A stretch of 64,000 nt of DNA from Solicoccozyma terricola (lineage: Eukaryota > Basidiomycota > Tremellomycetes > Filobasidiales > Piskurozymaceae), in NCBI GenBank assembly GCA_001600875.1, contig BCLD01000007.1, forward strand, positions 1,033,446 to 1,097,445, read 5' to 3'. This document shows positions 12,400-23,111 of this stretch, piece after piece (within the stretch, counting starts at the first letter, position 1; every line of letters begins with the position of its first letter). A program made the translations under genes and the position numbers. The notes beneath the pieces were generated by a model. The model did no database searches. It worked only from the letters and a program-made list of their open reading frames with translations, and was not told the origin of the DNA.

Positions 12400-12995
12400 T
12401 TATGCGGGACCAGCGAGGGTGACCTCGACTTCAACTCCTGGCTCGAGGGAGATCTTGGTCTGTTGAGGCGCGAAAACCACGATGTTAGCACTTTGCTTTG
12501 GAAGAAAGTAATAGTAAACCCCTGCCACACTCACGATCTGCCTGACAACGTCAGCGGACGAGTGGAGGTCGATGAGACGCTTGTGGATCTTCATCTGGTA
12601 CCTGTCCCAAGTCTTGGAACCCTCACCACATGGGCTGTGTAAGAAAAAAAGGGTGTCGAGTCGTGTGAGCTGTGTGTTTTGAATGCCAGAATCAAACACA
12701 GCATGAACTCACGTCTTACGGGTGGTGATCTTCAAGACCTTGGTTGGCATCCTAACGGGACCCTTGACACGGAGGTCCTTGTCCTTGGCCTGGTTGATGA
12801 GAGCCTGGCAGACTAATATTTACCAAGGAGAAAAAAAACCCGCGAATCAGAATACGAAACCACATTCAAACGAAAGGAGCAGGAATACCTACAGTTCTCC
12901 AAGTTCTGGACGTTCCTTGAAGTCAAGGTGATCCTGATCCTGTGAACCTGAGCAGCAGAAGCTCCGGTCTTTTCAAAGTCCTCCTTGGTGGCCAT
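12400..12995 (-). CDS. RPS20: 40S ribosomal protein S20 (uS10)
   Basis: Small-subunit ribosomal protein. The protein starts [16 protein letters not shown] and then the uS10 core [15 protein letters not shown] motif ([16 protein letters not shown]). Later exons give [37 protein letters not shown] and [14 protein letters not shown], then [19 protein letters not shown] with TAA at 12400-12402. Lengths and motifs match the family. The convergent neighbour VPS39 ends 174 nt away. Upstream of the ATG, 13098-13190 looks like a 5' UTR intron, as is common for ribosomal protein genes. Confidence 0.96.
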
Positions 12996-13622
12996 TTTAT
13001 TGATGTTGAGGGGGGTTGTTGGAAGTTGCGGTGGTTTGATTGGGTGATGCAAAGCAGCGACTTGAGCGAGAAACAGAGGATTTCTGCTTAGCGGTGACTG
13101 TTGATTTGAAGGAAAAAAAGCATGTATTGTGAGTTGGGATCGAAAGTGGACTGATACACTGGGGGTGAGAACCCACTACCTCTCACTTACCTGATTTGCT
13201 TGGTGACGAGTGGTGTGAGAAGGATAAATCCAAACGTGTAGGAGAGATGGATGGGTTTTAGTTTTTCTTCAGGAATTTCGAGTGTCCATCGTGAGAATTC
13301 AACAAATTCCCGAGTTTTAACCTCCTATTTTGACTTTTTCACGTGCTGCATCGTATCTGGCCGAATTAACGAGGGACCCCAATGGATGACGGAGAGCACT
13401 CAGCCCAGGAATGAACATGGACGACCCTGAGATATTTACAAATAAGAGAAGCACGAGAAAGAGAGAGGGGGGAAGAGAGAACAAGAGCGATAAGAGGAAG
13501 AGGGGAAAAGACCCGGAGTTCTTTTGTTTTTTCGTGATGCTGGTATCCATCTAAACCAAAAAGCGGTGGTGGTTCATATCGAAGCGTACTTGAGACACAC
13601 ATACGCGCAATGAGTATATTAT
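12996..13622. promoter_or_regulatory. RPS20 leader with probable 5' UTR intron, and promoter
   Basis: On the minus strand, GTAAGTGAG (donor at 13190) and an acceptor AAATCAACAG (ending 13098) bracket a likely 93-nt intron in the RPS20 5' UTR. The ATG is preceded by a CA-rich leader. The rest, up to the end of the SUMO gene, carries no supported gene; a purine-rich stretch at 13430-13510 is the main compositional feature. Confidence 0.5.
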
Positions 13623-14780
13623 TCATGCAGAACCACCGACCTCTATAGCGATTAAAAAGTCCCCCGATGTTAGTTCATCTCCTCCATTGGCAGGCAAAAA
13701 CCCCCCTCGAGTGAGATACGATTCGGAGAACTCACGTTCAATCATGACGTCGATACTATCACCATCCTCCAACTCCAGAGATTCGGGAGTATCATCATCT
13801 TGAACGCGGTTACCATCGTAGATGAAACTGGTAAACGTAAAACGAGCGAGCGAGGGTTGAATGGGTAGGGGGATTCGATGGTGATGATAATGAGATTAGT
13901 TGTGAAACAATAGAAGAGGAGGAGGAGCAGCGTGATGGACTCACCGAATAGTACCGACGTTCTTTCCAACTCGTTCAGCATATGCGTTCTAAAATAATTC
14001 CAAAAGATATATTCAGAATTAGGTTACTATCTCGAGGTTTTCGATCTTCCCAAAAAACCTTTTTGTGGAATGGGACGACGTAGGACGAAGGGAAAACTCA
14101 CTTTCAGTTTGTTAAGCTTGGTAGTTCGTTTAATCTTGAAGAATACCTCGTTGCCATCTGATTTCGAAAGCGAGTTTTTCCACCCAAAATGGTAAGCTAG
14201 GATAACTCCAAAAACACAAACACCCAGATAGTCAGAAGGGAGAGAATCGGATAAGATACTCGCCGTTTGAAGTAACCTATTCCACACCAAAATAATAATA
14301 AATGACATGATAAGACGACGGGGTAACACGGGATTAGGGGAATTGAAAAATGGTCAGTATCGGGATATCAACAATTCGGATTGGGAGTGGTGGGTCCCGG
14401 TTGGGATTGAGGCTGTGGGGATGATGCTGGTCATGCTGGATGACAATGGAGGGGCAATTACGGACCTTGATGTTGATGGACACTGTCAAGAGGAGAGGAG
14501 AGGAGAGTGGTAGTGGTAGTGGTCGCGGTAGTATCAGTTACGTGCTCTATTCCCACACCCAACGAAAACATCATCCTTGCTTCTTCTCGACATGAAGATA
14601 TAGATCGATCGACTTCCAAAGCCCAACGATCTCTTGACTATTGAGTCTCAATACACCGCTCTCTTCTAATATTCGTTCCAAATTGTATATTTGAGAATTA
14701 TCTGACTACTCACCTTGGTCTGGCTTTTGCTCCGTTGGTTGCCCCTGGGGCTGTTCAGTTTCACCACCTGCGTCAGACAT
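13623..14780 (-). CDS. SMT3: SUMO (Smt3) ubiquitin-like modifier, seven exons
   Basis: Ubiquitin-like modifier attached to lysines of target proteins. Exons (minus strand): 14780-14714, 14482-14466, 14276-14264, 14157-14102, 13988-13945, 13827-13736, 13642-13623. They total 309 nt, a 102-residue protein. It reads MSDAGGETEQPQGQ, VSINIKVTSNDGNEVFFK, AYAERVGKNVGTIRF, YDGNRVQDDDTPESLELEDG and ends EQVGG-SA, so processing by a Ulp protease after Gly-Gly would remove two residues. The length between the INIK strand and VFF matches human SUMO1. Exon 3 is only 13 nt and exon 2 only 17 nt. The intron after exon 3 must start GC (GCGAGT), because no GT donor keeps phase. Identity is secure; the two micro-exons are inferred. 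Confidence 0.93.
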
Positions 14781-15341
14781 ATTGGTTGAATAAGTATGGG
14801 ATTGGTGGTTGTTTTAGTGGAGTGTGTGGTGTGTAGAGGATGTATGTGGTGTGTAGATGTGGGTGTGAATACGACGAGGTGAATGAAGTTGACCCGTTGG
14901 TGGTTGCTAGGGCGGGTGAGGTGAGGCGCGAGAAGTTGATGACGTAATATTTCGCACGATGGCCCCCGTCACCCGAAGCTGCAACGGAATACCTAACCCA
15001 ATCTATAACACAACACCGTAACCTCAGAGACATCCTCTTGCCGTCAGTATCCAGCCATACATCCGCAGGTGTCGGTCGTCATCTGGGTCCGCATCGTATA
15101 CGCTCACTCCAACTGCTCGTTCGGTACTGTCTGACGTTCACGAAAACGGGAAGATCGTCGTTGTGGACATTTTGAAAGTTCTTGGGTCTTGTTTACCTTT
15201 GCATCGACAGGGACCTCGAGGGGGGAACGCCCAAGTCGGTATACCAGGATCTAGAGGTCTTGCATTAACGTCCTCCAACGCATCCCGATATATCAACCTT
15301 GGTATCCTACACACAACCCTCTGTTCTTTTCCGTCGCGGAA
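14781..15341. promoter_or_regulatory. Divergent promoter, SUMO / DDT-PHD gene
   Basis: About 560 nt between two outward-facing starts. A pyrimidine/purine repeat-like block (TGTGTGGTGTGTAG) lies at 14825-14865. An open frame at 15163-15366 has no protein-like character. No gene is supported. Confidence 0.45.
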
Positions 15342-18300
15342 ATGCCACGTACCACAACAAAAGTAAAACCCGTCACTCCTCATTCCTCCCCATTCGCGGA
15401 TCTCCCACTTGCAATCCAACCACTCCCGCCTTCTGAGATTGTAGCGTCACTACGGAGAGATTATCGATGGGCGGCAATCTCTCAGTTTCTTTGGACGTTT
15501 GGGGAAGGGGTAGGGTTGATAGATTGGGATATTGAGATGTTGGAAAGGGAGTTTGATTCAGAGGCTGTTAGGTTGGGTCAGGGAGAGGACGTTTTGATTG
15601 TTGAGGTCATTACAAAGTTGTTGTATGCCTTGACGTATGATCGGACCGTTAAGTGAGTTTTTCGCCATCCCATTCAAAACGAAATACAACAACAACTACG
15701 AAATGCGGAGTAACTGATGAGAAGCCGGTTCTAGTAAATCAAACTTTGAAGAGAAATTGAGGAATCAGTATTTGAAGAGAGAACCGAAGAGAAATCCTTT
15801 AGGTGGTGATAAGAAGGATGGAGAAGTTGGAGAGATTCGAAGATGGAATGAATTGGGGGTATTTGAAAAGGTGAGGCGAGGTTTTTTGTTTTTCTTCCTT
15901 CCCACGTTTTTTTTTTTTGGGTTTCCTCATATGCTGATGTTTCCAACCCCCCTCCCTTCCCTTCGTGGACAGGTCGGTGCAATTCACGATCTATGTGAAT
16001 GGCAATTCTCAGATCCGATGAGATTCAGAGCGCTTTTGAAATCTGAAGAAGACGCAGTGTCATGGCGGATAGAGCCTTGTGGTTGGGATAGGAATGGGAA
16101 TATCTATTGGTTGTTTGATGGTGAGTTTGTCGGGTGGTCACGAAGGGAGACTTTTAAGAACACAACGCTCAATTCGGTACGATTAGATAATCGGCTATGG
16201 GTACAACATCCTTCACCATTAGAACCCAAGGCTGCTAGAACGATTAAAGTGAAATCATCATCTAAATCGAGTAAACAATCCAAACCACCTAAATCAAATC
16301 GACCCACAAACAAACCTTCAACATCACATCGTAAGAAGAAAGGTGTATATGAAGTTGAGATTGATGACGATGAAGAAGATTTACCGAGGAAATCAATCTT
16401 CGATGTTGATTTAGTGACGTTCTCAGGAAGAGGTAGGACGAGAAGTGCTGCGAATCCACCACCGCCGACGACAACGACAAAAAACACTCCGATCAACTCG
16501 TCACGGCGCAATACAAGACGGAGCGCTGTGGAACCACCCGTATTCGCGTCGCCGAGTACCCGAACGCGAGGCAAACGACCTGCGCCTGAGCCAGAAACAG
16601 AGGCGGAGGAAGAGGAGGAGCAGGAGGATCAAGTTGCGATCTCCAACAAACGAACGAAACTTGCTACTTCAACGAGGAGTAGTCGGAGAACTCGCGATGA
16701 GGAAGTTTGGCAGGAGATTCCACCAGAATGGCTGGACCCGAATGCTGGATCCATTAAACCCACACGGTCGTCGAAACGAGGGAACGGTGTAAAGATGAAT
16801 GGGAAGGGAAAGGCCCGGAAACCAGAGGAAAAGGTCGTTAAATGGTCGGATATCGAAGGAAGCGATTCCGAATTGAGCGAGTTGTCTGAATCACCGGAGC
16901 GGACGGATGAGAAGATGGAGGTGTCGGCGGGAGATGAGGGGATGGAGGTGCCGGCGGAGGATGAGGGAATGAATGAGGAGCAGCGGGAGGCATCTGAAAC
17001 TGGAGAGATCGCGCCATCAACTCCAGCACCTCACGAGGAGGCGGATCCGGTTGATTCTACTACGCCGCCAGAGGAGACCCAGGTCAAACCCGAACTGGCT
17101 GCTGTGCCGAATGGAGAACTGCAGACATCACCTATCGTCGACGCCGAGTCACCCGCGGATGAAAAGCAGCAGCCGTCCTCCGAATCGGGAGTGGGAAAGC
17201 AAGAGAATGCGATCCCCGCGGCGGAGGACTCGACTTCCGTTCCAAAACCATCGGACGCCGATGAAAAGCCGGATACTGCTGACAAGAAGACAAATGACGA
17301 GGTCGTGTTGGACGAGACTCAGATGAAGGTGGATGAGGCAGACGAAGAGGACGAGACCGACGAGGTTAAAATCGCGGCGAAAAAAGCCAGAACGCAGACG
17401 TGGTTGGAATGGGAAGCAGTGAGTATCGGGTAGTCGCTAACGTTGCCAGTGGCCCATCTGACGGTTAAATCCGCCAGGTCTGTGTGTCCCGCTACGATTG
17501 GGAGAACTTTCCAAAGCAATTTGTTGGCTCAAAACACGTCGACGAGAAGGCCTTCTACTCGTATCTCGTGGACAGCATTTGTCCGGGTGTGATCGCGGTT
17601 TTAAGAGTGAGCCTTTGCCACACCTGCCGTATATGCCCTACCCACTGACACCGTCCCGTCATCTTGCAGGAAAAGGAAGTGGAGCTCGCCAAGCAGGAGG
17701 CCATCCGCAACCGCAAGCGATCATCTCGCATTCTGATGAAGGAGCTCGAGCGTGATGAACAGGTCAAGCGCGAGCAAGCTCAGCGTGATATGGAAGAGCG
17801 CATGCAACGAGTGCGCGATCAAGAAGCCAAGGCGGCAGCAGAGGAGGCCGCGAGGATCGCCGCGGATCATGATAGAGAACACCGCATGCGTGAGAGAGAG
17901 GAACGGATACGGCAACGTGAGGAGGCGGCGATGGAGAGGGCGCTGGAAGAGTCTCGAGCGAAAGAAAAGGCAGAACGAGATCGAGAGCGGCGGTTGCGGC
18001 GTAGGGAGCAGGGTCTAATCAGCGAAGACGAGAGCACGAGCACGACGCCTGCGCCGCGCAGCGCTCAAACTCCGGCAGCAGTAAAGCACCTCACATTGAA
18101 GATCAAGAAGCCGCTACCAGAGTCCTCCGCGGCTTCTTCGTCGGACAACTGGGAACTTGCGTGCGAGGTGTGCAAGCAGCATGGTTGGAATTTGGATGAC
18201 GACACACCTCTCGCATGCTGTGAAGGTTGCGGTCGATGGCAACATATCGATTGTCACGATCGCAAGGACGACCTCGCTGGAAATCGTCGAAGGGATTGGG

Positions 18301-19448
18301 ATAACGTGGACTTTTACTGTGCGGACTGCAGGCGTCGGATGGCGCGAGAGCGTCAGCTAGCTGCGCAACAGCGACAAGCGTTATTGAGGGCTTCGGCTCC
18401 GGAGCAGCACGCAGGTTATCCGCCATCACAGGGCATGCTCGCCAATGGCGTGCATCACCCGCAATCGCAACAGCCGAGCAACCCTCCATCTCATGGGATG
18501 GTTGCAAACAGGCCGCCTATGCTACAGCGACAGTCGCAGGATAGGTATCCTGCGAATGGAATGGCAAGTACTGCTCCACGGACCGTGTACACTCAACCGC
18601 AAGCAGTGGCGGCTTCAGCCCCAGGAGTCGCACAAGGACGGTTTCATCCCGCCCACCCTGCAGGACCTCCGAGACAAATGTCGTCCGCTGAAGCACCGCA
18701 ACATCCAGCAATGTCATACCCAGCGCAGCAGCAGTACCCGCCACCCTCCCAGACTTGGCAGCAACGAGCGTGGCCGCAAAATGGACCGCCGCCCGCCGGA
18801 GCACCCCACTACGCTCCTTCCCCACGTCCGACGAGCGCGTCGCCTCACTCCCAATCGCCACACTCGATCGCTGCCTCACCTCAGCAAAGAACTTTACCGT
18901 CTCCATCGCCATCCGCGCAATACACTTCCCTCTCGCCTGGTCAGCAGTATGCCGTGCCGTACCGACAATCCCCTCAACAGCCTCAAGCGCGACCTCTTCC
19001 GCAAAATGGAGCGCCGCCGCAACAATGGCAAGGTCCTCCAGGTGGGCAGTATCAGCAGCATCCTCAGTATCAACAAGCGCGTCCTCCCCAGTATGCAATG
19101 CAGTCGCATATGCCACAGCAACACCAGCATCCAGGCCTTCACTCGCAAGCCCCCACGCGACCGCCTTACGCACCGATCCAGCAACACTACGGTCCGCCCC
19201 CGTCCGGATCACCTCATTCTAACGTCGCTCAGCTCCCACCACAATACCCTGGTCCACCTCAATCTCGCCTATCGGCGAGTCCTGTAGCGAATCACGCATC
19301 GCCGTACCCCCATGCGGCGCCAGGATACGGGCAGTATCAAGGGATGCCGACGAATGGAGCTCCTGTTTATCAAGGTCATGGTGGATATCGACCTCCGTCA
19401 GTGGCGATGCCACTGCAACCTCAAAATAATCCACCGAGGCATGGTTGA
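15342..19448 (+). CDS. DDT/WHIM-like and PHD-finger chromatin protein
   Basis: Probable nuclear chromatin reader. Exon 1 (15342 to about 15652) carries a DDT-like helix YRWAAISQFLWTFGEG. The next exons resemble the RSF1/WHIM region: NQYLKREPKRNPL, then AIHDLCEWQFSDPMRFRALL and WRIEPCGWDRNGNIYWLFDG (a GxDxxGxxYW motif). A basic and acidic low-complexity region follows to about 17420. After two introns there is a long Arg/Glu coiled coil (KQEAIRNRKRSSRILMKELE onward, with RxxEE repeats). A PHD finger is at about 18160-18345: CEVCKQHGW, CCEGCGRWQHIDC, FYCADC, i.e. Cys4-His-Cys3. The last 350 residues are Gln/Pro-rich and end RHG before TGA at 19446-19448. About 1,280 residues. The partner complex is unknown; RSF1/ISWI-type remodellers or histone deacetylase complexes are candidates by analogy only. 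Confidence 0.8.
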
Positions 19449-19538
19449 CGGGTAGATTAATAGACAACAGTGGTTGTAATGTATTACAAAATGTTTATAC
19501 AAATGCACGACTGGAGACATTGATTCGTTCCGATAGAA

Positions 19539-19995
19539 TCAATACCCATTGTGGATAACCAATCTGCGTCTGTGCTTGCCATGATAGTCGTTTCGAGGCT
19601 GAGTGTAAGCCATCATGTGGACCTGTGGCCACTCTGATGAGTCGTATGGCGGGGCCCTGGTTTGTGGAATGTAAGATGCGTAATGATATGGTACCCAGAC
19701 CTGCAGGGCAACTCACGATGACTCCTTCCTCGCAAACCTAACCTGCTTCTTCCTTGGCACTGGTGGCAGTTCCCTGTCCATGTTGAACTGCTTCTTTGTT
19801 TGAGTAGACGCCCGTGGTCTCCGAATGGAGAAATCACCGTCTTGATACCCACCAAAGTACACAGTGGGTAAATGGGAATGCGACGAGGAGCCGCCCCTAT
19901 AGGTTGCTGACTGCAATTAAGTTGCGTTAGTTCCAGCACTACACATGTATCGAGGTAAACAGCGGACATACAGAACGCGAAGTGCTCTGACCCAT
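19539..19995 (-). CDS. Small basic protein with N-myristoylation-type start
   Basis: Not recognised as a known family. Exons 19995-19972, 19910-19717 and 19656-19539 join in phase to 336 nt, 111 residues. The start MGQSTSRS fits the N-myristoylation pattern (Gly2, Ser/Thr at position 6). The middle holds PTVYFGGYQDGDFSIRRPR and the class-II-like SH3 ligand ELPPVPRKKQVRF, where PPVP is followed by a basic cluster. The end is HGKHRRRLVIHNGY. Donors GTATGT and GTGAGT and acceptors TTGCAG and ACCAG are good. TATAATCC lies about 40 nt before the ATG. The DDT/PHD gene ends 90 nt away, convergent. A longer 267-residue frame on the same strand (19613-20416) was rejected as non-coding. Function unknown; a membrane-anchored adaptor is conceivable. 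Confidence 0.55.
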
Positions 19996-20472
19996 GATAT
20001 CTGATAGACCAAGTGGGGATTATAAGGGGATTTAAATGGTGATGGCTACACTGCGATGTATGTAGCGGGCTGAACGAGGATAGCTGACGTCCAATGTGAT
20101 CATCATGTACGTGAGCACCCGCAACGGATATATAGGTCGCCACTCGTTCGCTTCTCGCGCTGATATGATTCGGCAGGGAGGGGATCCTTTCATGGCTCCA
20201 AGTGAGCGGATGAAGGGAGAGATAAGGATTGGGGATATCATATTGGGACGTCATTCCCTTGTCTGTCGGTTGCGTCCCCCTTGCTGCTAGTCGACAGCCT
20301 CTCGCCACTGTGGACGCGCGCTTCCGTTTGGTGTTCACCCGGGGATGCGCTTGTCTGGCCACTTCCGTCTTAACCCGGGGATGGCCAGCTCGTTCGAGGT
20401 GACATCCAACAAGCAAAACTCGTTACCCATCTCATCACATCTTCCATCTACTCCCATCCGTTCCCATCCAAG
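19996..20472. promoter_or_regulatory. Divergent promoter, small myristoyl-type gene / COX12
   Basis: About 480 nt between two outward-facing genes. TTATAAGGGG and TATAATCC on the minus side (about 20018-20032) look like core promoter elements of the small gene. C-rich CATCTTCCATC sequence precedes the COX12 ATG. No gene supported. Confidence 0.4.
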
Positions 20473-21207
20473 ATGTCTGAGAAGTGAGTTGGAACTGCAG
20501 GTCGTGTTCGGTCGCCTTCAGAGTTGGTTCGAACTGACACTCGCCGTTCCTATCCACAGCACTTACGTCGTACGTATATGTCCCCAGCGCCGGATGGAAA
20601 GCACACCCCTTACTAGAGCCAAGTCTCACCAACTCCTTCTTACAGCTTCAAACTGCTGGTTTCGATGCTCGATTCCCTAACTGCAACCAGACCAAGCACT
20701 GGTGAGTGCTATTGCTGTCAGTTGCAAGGCGGAGTATCCGTGAAAATGCTAATCTCGTGTGTCCTTTCGTCCGTGTTTTGAATAAACGATTCAGTTACGT
20801 GAGTGTTACCCTCCACTTTGGCAAAACCCTTTTCACTCGGTGAGCATCTTTCTGATTATATCTTCTCTACTACACCCAAAACAGCAAAACTATATCGATT
20901 TCCACAAGTGTGTCAATGCCAAGGGAGAGGATTACCAACCTTGCAAGCAGTTCCAAAGGGCTTACAAGTCTCTATGCCCTAGTGAGTAGATTTTGGAATC
21001 ACAAGTCTGCAATCTTACTTACGGTCGGGTGTTCTGTTGATGTCGTCTTCATAGACGAATGGGTTAGTAGCGATTGGTTTTTTTTGATGATTAGCGTTTA
21101 CTGATCTCTCACCTTTTTTTTGGATGAATACCTTCAATTTCCTTCAGGCCGCGCAATGGGATGAACAAGTTGAAGCTGGTAAATTCCCAGCTTCTCTGAA
21201 GCCATGA
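20473..21207 (+). CDS. COX12: Cytochrome c oxidase subunit VIb (Cox12), seven exons
   Basis: Intermembrane-space subunit of respiratory complex IV. Exons 20473-20483 (11 nt), 20560-20569 (10), 20646-20701 (56), 20795-20798 (4), 20885-20981 (97), 21055-21062 (8) and 21148-21207 (60) total 246 nt, 81 residues. The protein reads MSENTYVLQTAGFDARFPN, then NCNQTKHCYQNYIDFHKC and CKQFQRAYKSLC, i.e. the twin CX9C/CX10C cysteine framework of the family, and ends GKFPASLKP. The 4-nt exon (TTAC) supplies the third base of the Cys codon and a Tyr. Without it the frame is lost, and the position matches Trp in the yeast protein (HCWQSY). Identity is secure. Confidence 0.94.
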
Positions 21208-21803
21208 GGAAGGAAATTCATCTTCAATAATACCCTTTCAAAGAACAACCCGGATCCTGGGGGTTTCCGGAGGGACGGTTTGGGAAAGTTTGGGAGGGAG
21301 CATATGTGTGTAGATGTTGGTGGAATGGGACCAAAATCTTTTGTTTCATTAGAAGATGGAAAAATTGCAACCTTCATCCATCCAATATGGCTATGGAGCT
21401 GGGGGTTACGGATGGGAAGGTTGTGTTTTTACGAACTCGGATGTGTCTTCCCACGACGAACAAGACTGGAGCGAGACTCGTTATCGTCCGACGTTATCGC
21501 CGTTCCAGTAAGGATATTCCCCTGAGATCTGCTGAGTCGCTTTCAATGCGGACGTTGAAACAACATTGCCGGCGATTCTTCCAAGGTCTGCATGGTTTGC
21601 CTACCGAGTCCACCTTGGAGCTTCCCTGGATGCTGAAGCTCGGGGGCTGTTGTCATCCGCGGTTTGTTAATATTTGGGGGATTCCCCACGTGGCATCGAC
21701 CACACCGTGATACCATGTCCACTGTTCAACTCGGACTTGGATACAATGTTGCATGGTATCCTCCCAATCTCGTCTTGCCATCCAATCATAATCACTATTC
21801 GCC
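21208..21803. other. Intergenic region after COX12
   Basis: About 600 nt. Open frames are present but show no family resemblance and no splice pattern. It presumably holds the COX12 3' UTR and the promoter of the phosducin-like gene. No repeat seen. Confidence 0.4.
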
Positions 21804-22589
21804 ATGCCAGAAGACGACCTCGAAACACGTCTGCTTTCCGGTCAAGGTTTCTCCCAACCTCGTTCTTCATCACCTACCCGCTCAGCATCCACCTCTTCTC
21901 AACCTGATACAGACGACGAACTTGGCTCCGACCTATCAGAACCTTCATCTCCCCAGCACTCGGATGCAGTCCTAGCAGGTATCGAACGTAAAGGACCGAA
22001 TACAGGAGTTAAGGGAGTGATTAAAGATGCTCAACATCGTAAAGCCGTAGAGAGGGAAATACATCGAATGAAAATCGCAGAAACGAACAAGTATCTCGAA
22101 TCGAAGAGTTTTCAAGCTCAGACGATAGATGAAGAAGATAAGGATAAGAGGAATGCGGTGGAGAATGAGAGAGGATATAATGAGGAGGCGAGACAGAGAT
22201 GGTTGAGGAGACGGCAAATTGGAATTGAAAGTCAACAGGACACAGATGATGAGGATATTGAAAGGCAGAGGAGAAAGACGAGAATGAGAGAAGTCGGAGA
22301 AGAAGGGTTCTTGGATGCTGTAGAGAGGGAAGGTTGGGTCTTGGTCATGCTTTACGAACCGGTGTGTAGTGTTTTCGATGAGGGTTGTTCTTTTCTACAC
22401 ACAACTGACGAATGACTTTGGGGTTCAGGACGTTCCAAGATGTAGACCCCTCTTACAAGCGGTTTTATCCCTCTCTCAACATATTTCCAACACTCGGCAG
22501 CAAGCTCCATCATTCATCCAAGCTCGTGCCACTTCCCTTTCCTTTTCCTTGTTACCCAACGAACCGCCCGTCAACACCCTCGAGCATGG

Positions 22590-22625
<36 letters not shown>

Positions 22626-22960
22626 GGATGAATATGAGGATGAAGATTATGATGAATCTGCTCAAGAAAGACGATCTCGGAGATCTGATCCGGATGTTCT
22701 ACCGACGTTGTTGGCGTATCGAGATGGGGAATTGGTAGAGACGTTTATCAGAATTGATTGGGAAGCTGGTGCAGATGGAGAAGGGTTGGAAAGGTTGTTG
22801 ATTAGGTACGTGGTGGTTGGATGTTGGGTCGAGCGGCATTGGCTGAGCGACGTTAGGGAGAATGAAGCTGATGATGTTGCACTTTGTATGCACGTATAGG
22901 AAGGGAATCCTGAAGACTGGTTGGAAAGCTAATGCTAATGCAGATGAGGACGATGATTGA
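21804..22960 (+). CDS. Phosducin-like protein (thioredoxin-fold chaperone cofactor)
   Basis: Phosducin-like proteins assist CCT-dependent folding of G-beta, actin or tubulin. The N-terminal exon (21804 to about 22359) has the phosducin signature NTGVKGVIKDAQHRKAVERE and a charged helix. Exon 2 begins DVPRCRPLLQAVLSL, the thioredoxin-fold segment, and includes LPTLLAYRDGELVETFIR. The last exon reads KGILKTGWKANANADEDDD, ending TGA at 22958-22960. Introns start after EP (GTGTGT donor) and after LLIR (GTACGT). An in-frame (GAT)n tract at 22588-22635 codes a run of Asp. Which phosducin subgroup (Plp1/Plp2) is not settled. Confidence 0.82.
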
Positions 22961-23111
22961 ACGATATCCATCGGGGAGAACGTGGTCGTCCTTTGAGATG
23001 TACATTCAGATCTGAATGTCTATTCATGTTTCATGACGATATGAGATGTATGGAAGCCGTTGTGCATGATGCGTGCAAGTCCCGGGGGGGGGGGGTGTTT
23101 TACCATCCTCG

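Noticed and set aside
15163..15366. 67-residue open frame before the DDT/PHD gene
   Set aside because: No family resemblance; probably promoter or 5' UTR.
16104..16574. 156-residue antisense frame
   Set aside because: Lies opposite the clear DDT/PHD coding exon and has no recognisable motif.
18517..19212. 231-residue antisense frame opposite the PHD gene
   Set aside because: Shadow of the Gln/Pro-rich coding region on the plus strand; Ala/Val/Arg composition typical of antisense frames.
19613..20416. 267-residue open frame on the minus strand
   Set aside because: It runs through the promoter and introns of the small myristoyl-type gene and has no family-like composition; the spliced frame on the same strand explains the region better.
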